In this document: piece after piece, positions 5,814-9,157 of the stretch
How positions within the stretch are numbered: the first letter of the stretch is position 1
How the letters are laid out: each line of letters opens with the position of its first letter
Source: DAIRVC01 sp036803025
GTDB lineage: Bacteria; Chloroflexota; Anaerolineae; Anaerolineales; E44-bin32
Length of the DNA stretch: 9,157 nucleotides
Reading direction: 5' to 3'
Assembly: GCA_036803025.1 (NCBI GenBank)
Contig: DAIRVC010000104.1
Coordinates: 1-9,157, forward strand
The notes under the pieces: generated by a model
What the model was told of the DNA's origin: nothing
The model's database searches: none
The model's input: only the letters and a program-made list of their open reading frames with translations
Translations under genes and position numbers: made by a program

Positions 5814-6462
5814 GGAAAAGATCCGCGTCCTGCTGGCCGACGACCACACCATCCTGCGCGAGGGCATCCGCTCGCTCCTGGAGGACCAAGCGGACATCCA
5901 GGTCGTCGGCGAAGCCGAAGACGGCCGCGCCGTCGTCCAGCTGGCCGCCGAGCTGCAGCCGGACGTGGTCCTGATCGATATCGCCATGCCGCGCCTCAAC
6001 GGCCTGGAGGCCACGCGCCAGATCAAACGCGACCATCCCCGCATCGGCCTGCTGATTCTGACCATGCACGACAACGAGGAATACGTCCGACAGGGGCTCG
6101 CCGCCGGCGCCTCGGGCTACGTCCTCAAGCGTGCCGCCGCCAGCGAGTTGGTGGCAGCCATCCGCGCCGTGCACCGGGGCGAGGCGGTCCTCTCCCCCGC
6201 CGTCACCCGGATTGTCCTGGAAGATTACCTGCGCCGGGACGGCTCGGGCGGCGCCCCGGCCTCGGGCGAGCTAACCCCGCGCGAGCGCGAGGTCCTGCAG
6301 CTGATCGCCGAGGGCTATACCAGCAAAGAGATCGCCGAGATGCTTAGCCTGTCGGTCAAGACAGTGCAGGCGCACCGCACCAGCCTGATGCAGAAGCTCG
6401 ACCTGCATGATCGGGGCGACCTGATCAAGTACGCCATCCAGAAGAAGATTATCGAGGTCTGA
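5794..6462 (+). CDS. Response regulator, NarL/LuxR family (REC-HTH)
   Basis: The product has 222 residues, the normal size for a DNA-binding response regulator paired with a HisKA_3 kinase. The receiver domain spans ~9-125, with the acidic pair D16-D17 (LLADDH), the phosphorylation site D62 (LIDIAMPRLNG), T90 (ILTMHD) and K112 (GYVLKRAA). A short linker leads to the LuxR-type helix-turn-helix at ~158-220 (LTPREREVLQLIAEGYTSKE, then LSLSVKTVQAHRTSLMQKL). ATG 5794 overlaps the kinase by 20 bases and has GGGG just upstream. ATG 5806 (MDKEKIRVLL) is an equally plausible start with an 8-base overlap. Either way the pair is translationally coupled and should act as one system. The hdr operon begins 238 bases downstream and is the nearest candidate target. 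Confidence 0.93.
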   Translation: MTFPMDKEKIRVLLADDHTILREGIRSLLEDQADIQVVGEAEDGRAVVQLAAELQPDVVLIDIAMPRLNGLEATRQIKRDHPRIGLLILTMHDNEEYVRQGLAAGASGYVLKRAAASELVAAIRAVHRGEAVLSPAVTRIVLEDYLRRDGSGGAPASGELTPREREVLQLIAEGYTSKEIAEMLSLSVKTVQAHRTSLMQKLDLHDRGDLIKYAIQKKIIEV

Positions 6463-6477
6463 TTTCTCGCCGAGCCT

Positions 6478-6493
6478 CCCGCCCGATGGCGGG
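6478..6493 (+). terminator. Short GC hairpin after the response regulator
   Basis: CCCGCC (6478-6483) pairs with GGCGGG (6488-6493) around the loop CGAT, 15 bases after the stop codon. No T-run follows. It may be a weak terminator that partly separates the two-component genes from the hdr operon. Confidence 0.35.
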
Positions 6494-6566
6494 CGGCGAT
6501 ATGACATTCCGCACCCTTTCGCCCCTCACATCTGTCACTCCGCAAAGCTGCAGCGCAAGTCGAAGA

Positions 6567-6582
6567 TAGGGTCACTACCCTA
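6567..6582. promoter_or_regulatory. Perfect inverted repeat, candidate operator upstream of hdrC
   Basis: TAGGGT (6567-6572) and ACCCTA (6577-6582) form a perfect 6-base inverted repeat around CACT. It lies in the 238-base spacer between the response regulator and hdrC, 118 bases before the hdrC start. A symmetrical site with half-sites about 10 bases apart suits a dimeric LuxR-type regulator, and the neighbouring response regulator is an obvious candidate. This is inferred from symmetry and position alone. Confidence 0.35.
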
Positions 6583-6642
6583 GGCCATTTCGGGCCAGCA
6601 CCAATTGATCTTCACACCCCTCATCACATAAGATGGGAGCGT

Positions 6643-6662
6643 CAGGAGTCTGCAACCTCCTG
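6643..6662 (+). promoter_or_regulatory. Hairpin in the presumed hdrC leader
   Basis: CAGGAG (6643-6648) can pair with CTCCTG (6657-6662) around an 8-base loop, 38 bases before the hdrC GTG. It could affect mRNA stability or translation, but the stem is only 6 bp and may be chance. Confidence 0.2.
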
Positions 6663-6700
6663 TTTCGCCGTTTCCATCTGCCGCCGCGAAAGGGGACTGC

Positions 6701-7225
6701 GTGGAAGCCAACCTCACCTCCAAAGTCCAGTCACTCTCAGGCGAGGCCCTCGAGCTCTGCTACCACTGCCACAAGTGCAGCGCGGGATGTCCGGTCGTCG
6801 GGGCCATGCAGTACGGCCCCGACCTGATTCTGCGCATGGTCGCACTCGACCAACGCGAGGCCGTGCTGCGCAGCCGGGACATCTGGTTGTGCGCAGGCTG
6901 CATGACCTGCGCGACCCGCTGCCCGAATGACATCGACATCGCCGCCGTGATGGACGCGCTGCGCCAGGAGATGCTGGCGGCCGGCATCCCGGCCGGCCAG
7001 CGCGATGCCTTGCTCTTCCACCGCCTGTTCCTGGGCGTCGTCCGGCTGCTGGGCCGCTCGCACGAGGCCTTCACCCTCGGCCTGTTCAAGGTCCTGTCCC
7101 GCGTCCCGATCTACAAGGATATGGACTCCGGGCTGGCTCTCTTCCTGCGGGGCAAGGTGCCCGTCTTCCCGGACCGCCTGCGCGCCTCGGAAGGGGTGCG
7201 GCAGGTCGTGGAACGGAGTCACTGA
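6701..7225 (+). CDS. hdrC: HdrC-like iron-sulfur subunit of heterodisulfide reductase complex
   Basis: HdrC is the small ferredoxin-type subunit that carries electrons between HdrA and HdrB. The product has 174 residues with two [4Fe-4S] motifs: CYHCHKCSAGCP (C20, C23, C26, C30) and CAGCMTCATRCP (C64, C67, C70, C74). The segment between them (VVGAMQYGPDLILRMVALDQ) matches the usual HdrC pattern. The rest is helical and ends FPDRLRASEGVRQVVERSH. There is no membrane helix, so the complex should be cytoplasmic. Translation starts at GTG 6701, with AAAGGGG at 6689-6695 five bases upstream. Only one base separates its TGA from the hdrB start. Bacteria without methanogenesis use HdrABC modules for flavin-based electron transfer with other substrates, so the disulfide partner is unknown here. 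Confidence 0.92.
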   Translation: MEANLTSKVQSLSGEALELCYHCHKCSAGCPVVGAMQYGPDLILRMVALDQREAVLRSRDIWLCAGCMTCATRCPNDIDIAAVMDALRQEMLAAGIPAGQRDALLFHRLFLGVVRLLGRSHEAFTLGLFKVLSRVPIYKDMDSGLALFLRGKVPVFPDRLRASEGVRQVVERSH

Positions 7226-7226
7226 C

Positions 7227-8105
7227 GTGGAATACTCCTACTATCCCGGATGCAGCGCTCACTCCACCGGCCTCGAATTCGGCCTGTCGACCGAGGCGAC
7301 GTTTCGCCACCTGGGGCTCGAGCTGAAAGAGATTCCCGACTGGAATTGCTGCGGGGCCTCCTCGGCCCACTCGCTCAGCCACTCACTGGGGTTGACGCTG
7401 CCGGCCCGCAACCTGGCCCTGGCGCAGAAGTCCGAGCGCGACCTGGTCATCCCCTGCGCGGCATGCTTCAACCGAGTCAAGGGCGCCGACTATGCGCTGC
7501 GGACGGATGAGCGCAGGCGGACCGAGATCGAGGTCGCGGTCGGTTTCGTCTACACCGGCAAGGTGGCCATCCGCCCAATCCTGGGAGTCTTGTACGAGGA
7601 CGTCGGCCTGGGGCGAATTCACGACGAAGTGCGGCGCCCGCTCGACGGCCTGAAGGTCGTGCCGTACTACGGCTGCCTGCTGGTGCGCCCGCCGCAGGTG
7701 ACCGAGTTCGATGACCCGGATGACCCGCACGTGATGTCCGACCTGCTTCGGTCGGCCGGCGCCGAGGTGCGGCCCTGGTCGCATGCCACCGATTGCTGCG
7801 GGGCCGGGCTCTCCCTCAGCCGCTCCGACGTGGTCTTCGGCCTGGTCGGTCGGCTGGTCGAGCGCGCCCGCGAAGCCGGCGCCGACGCCATCGTCTCCGC
7901 CTGCCCGCTGTGCCAGATGAATCTGGAGATGCGCCAGAAGGGCAAGCACAAGCTGCCGGCGTTCTACTTCACCGAGCTGCTGGCACTGGCCTTCGGCCTG
8001 CCGGAGGTTGAGAGGTGGTGGCCCAAGCACCTGATCGACCCGCGACCCCTGCTCCGCTCCCTGGGCCTGACCGGTACGGTCACACCGGCGCGGGCGGCGG
8101 CATGA
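7227..8105 (+). CDS. hdrB: HdrB-like subunit with two CCG domains
   Basis: HdrB is the catalytic subunit of the heterodisulfide reductase family, where two non-cubane [4Fe-4S] clusters bound by CCG motifs cleave a disulfide or react with a related substrate. The product has 292 residues. Both motifs are complete: C9, C41-C42, C77, C80 (YPGCSAH, WNCCGASSAH, CAAC) and C150, C190-C191, C226, C229 (YYGCLLVRP, TDCCGAGLSLS, CPLC). The spacing (31 then 34 residues, and 39 then 34) fits the family, so the site should be functional rather than a degenerate CCG protein. Start is GTG 7227, one base after the hdrC stop, with GGAG 8 bases upstream. The stop overlaps the hdrA start as ATGA. The natural substrate in this organism cannot be read from sequence. 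Confidence 0.93.
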   Translation: MEYSYYPGCSAHSTGLEFGLSTEATFRHLGLELKEIPDWNCCGASSAHSLSHSLGLTLPARNLALAQKSERDLVIPCAACFNRVKGADYALRTDERRRTEIEVAVGFVYTGKVAIRPILGVLYEDVGLGRIHDEVRRPLDGLKVVPYYGCLLVRPPQVTEFDDPDDPHVMSDLLRSAGAEVRPWSHATDCCGAGLSLSRSDVVFGLVGRLVERAREAGADAIVSACPLCQMNLEMRQKGKHKLPAFYFTELLALAFGLPEVERWWPKHLIDPRPLLRSLGLTGTVTPARAAA

Positions 8106-9157
8106 CAACAGGACAGACGATGGCACCCAACGACAAGCCTGTGGTTGGATCGGCCCTGGTGGTCGGGGCCGGCATCGGCGGCATGCAGGCCGCGCTCGAC
8201 CTGGCCGAGGCCGGCATCAAGGTCTACCTGCTCGACCGTTCGCCGGCCGTCGGCGGCACGATGGCCCAGCTCGACAAGACCTTCCCCACCAACGACTGCG
8301 CCATGTGCATCATGTCGCCCAAGCTGGTCGAGGTCGGCCGCCACCTCAACATCGAGCTCCTCAACTGCGCCGAGGTCGAGGCGATCGCCGGCGACCCGGG
8401 CAACCTGACCGTCCGCCTCCGCCAGCACGCCCGCTACGTCGACCTGAAGAAGTGCACCGGCTGCGGGGACTGCGCCACCGCCTGCCCGATCAGCCTGCCC
8501 GACTCGTTCAACGGCGGGCTCTCCACCCGCAAGGCCATCTACAAACCTTACCCGCAGGCCATCCCGAACGCCTTCGCCATCGAGAAGGTCGGCGCGGCCC
8601 CGTGCCGCGACGCCTGCCCGATCCACCAGCGCGCGCAAGGCTACGTCGCACTGGTCGCCGAAGGCCGCTTCGCCGACGCCTACAAGACCATCTCCGAGGA
8701 CAACCCCTTCCCGTCCATCTGCGGCCGGGTGTGCAATCACAAGTGCGAGGAGGCCTGCAACCGCGCACAGCTGGATTCGGCCGTCAACATCATGGCCGTC
8801 AAGCGCTTCGTCGCCGATTGGGCCTTCGAGCATTGGGACGAGGTCGAGCAGGTGCTGCAGAAGCCGTCGGGCGAGGCGGCCAAGGAAGGCCTGACCCCTC
8901 CGCTGAGCGCCAAGCGCGTGGCGGTGATCGGCTCCGGCCCGGCCGGCCTGACCTGTGCCCTCGACCTGGTCCGCCAGGGTGCGGCGGTGACGGTCTTCGA
9001 AGCGCTGCCCGTCCCAGGCGGGATGATGCGCGTGGGCGTGCCCGCCCACCGCTTGCCGCCGGCGGTCGTGCAGCGGGAAATCGACCGCATCACCTCACAG
9101 GGCGTCGAGCTCAAGCTCAATGCACGCGTCGACAACGTCGAAGCCTTGCTGGGCGAA
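8102..9157 (+). CDS. hdrA: HdrA-GltD fusion flavoprotein, N-terminal 352 residues (cut by right edge)
   Basis: The gene starts at ATG 8102, overlapping the hdrB stop by 4 bases (ATGA), and is open to the last base. Residues 17-112 are HdrA-type FAD fold: VVGAGIGGMQAALDLAEAGI (20-39), VGGTMAQLDKTFPTNDCAMC and SPKLVEVGRH. A [4Fe-4S] motif follows at C118, C121, C124, C128 (KKCTGCGDCATACPI), then KAIYKPYPQAIPNAFAI, all as in HdrA. From about 161 the protein leaves the usual HdrA path and becomes a GltD-like N-terminal domain: APCRDACPIHQRAQGYVAL (C168, C172) and CGRVCNHKCEEAC (C207, C211, C215, C219). A second FAD fold begins at GSGPAG (277-282) with EALPVPGGMMRVGVPAHRLP. HdrA is the electron hub, and a built-in GltD module would let NAD(P)H reach it directly. 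The remainder of the gene is not visible. Confidence 0.92.
   Translation, partial: MTTGQTMAPNDKPVVGSALVVGAGIGGMQAALDLAEAGIKVYLLDRSPAVGGTMAQLDKTFPTNDCAMCIMSPKLVEVGRHLNIELLNCAEVEAIAGDPGNLTVRLRQHARYVDLKKCTGCGDCATACPISLPDSFNGGLSTRKAIYKPYPQAIPNAFAIEKVGAAPCRDACPIHQRAQGYVALVAEGRFADAYKTISEDNPFPSICGRVCNHKCEEACNRAQLDSAVNIMAVKRFVADWAFEHWDEVEQVLQKPSGEAAKEGLTPPLSAKRVAVIGSGPAGLTCALDLVRQGAAVTVFEALPVPGGMMRVGVPAHRLPPAVVQREIDRITSQGVELKLNARVDNVEALLGE

Noticed and set aside
5022..6074. 350-codon minus-strand frame crossing the N gap
   Set aside because: Only its last 42 codons, in the foreign segment, look like protein. The rest is antisense of the kinase and response regulator.
7964..9049. 361-codon minus-strand frame opposite hdrB and hdrA
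   Set aside because: It is antisense to two genes with complete cofactor motifs and has no recognisable domain.
1..9157. CRISPR array, tRNA or rRNA genes
   Set aside because: No regularly spaced repeats, cloverleaf-like sequence or rRNA segments were seen on either strand.

Overview
The window is GC-rich chromosomal DNA (roughly two thirds G+C by eye) from a bacterium, almost certainly a metagenome assembly because it contains a 10-N scaffold gap. The gene repertoire (HdrABC-type iron-sulfur oxidoreductase, GltD-like flavoprotein, LuxR-type two-component pair, dispersed 'CAGGATGACA'-type repeats) is what I would expect of an anaerobic Chloroflexota (Anaerolineae-like) bacterium. That placement is an inference from gene content and style, not from a marker gene.

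Left part (1-1213, minus strand): a tightly overlapping three-gene unit. It encodes an ECF sigma factor, a two-helix membrane protein in the position of an anti-sigma factor, and the start of another membrane-anchored protein that runs off the left edge. Facing away from it, after a 175-base divergent spacer, is a complete GltD/NfnB-like NAD(P)H oxidoreductase (1389-2822, plus strand) with a strong Shine-Dalgarno and a perfect 11-bp hairpin behind it.

Middle (2823-4449): about 500 bases without a gene, holding the hairpin and a dispersed repeat, then queG (epoxyqueuosine reductase, tRNA modification), which looks leaderless. Next (4560-6462) is a sensor histidine kinase overlapping a NarL/LuxR-type response regulator. 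The kinase gene is interrupted by an assembly artefact: 177 bases of about 43% GC foreign sequence followed by 10 Ns, flanked by an 11-base repeat that shows where the true join should be. Removing 198 bases restores a standard kinase. The foreign piece itself carries the end of a small acidic protein and what looks like the first residues of a DNA methyltransferase on the minus strand.

Right part (6701-9157, plus strand): hdrC, hdrB and hdrA in one operon with 1-base spacing and a 4-base overlap. HdrC has two [4Fe-4S] motifs and HdrB has two complete CCG motifs. HdrA is a fusion: its HdrA-type flavin and ferredoxin part passes directly into a GltD-like domain, and the gene is cut by the right edge. 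The likely scheme is electron transfer between NAD(P)H and/or ferredoxin (through HdrA and its GltD module) and an unidentified disulfide or low-potential partner via HdrC and HdrB. A perfect inverted repeat between the response regulator and hdrC is a candidate operator linking the two-component system to the hdr operon.
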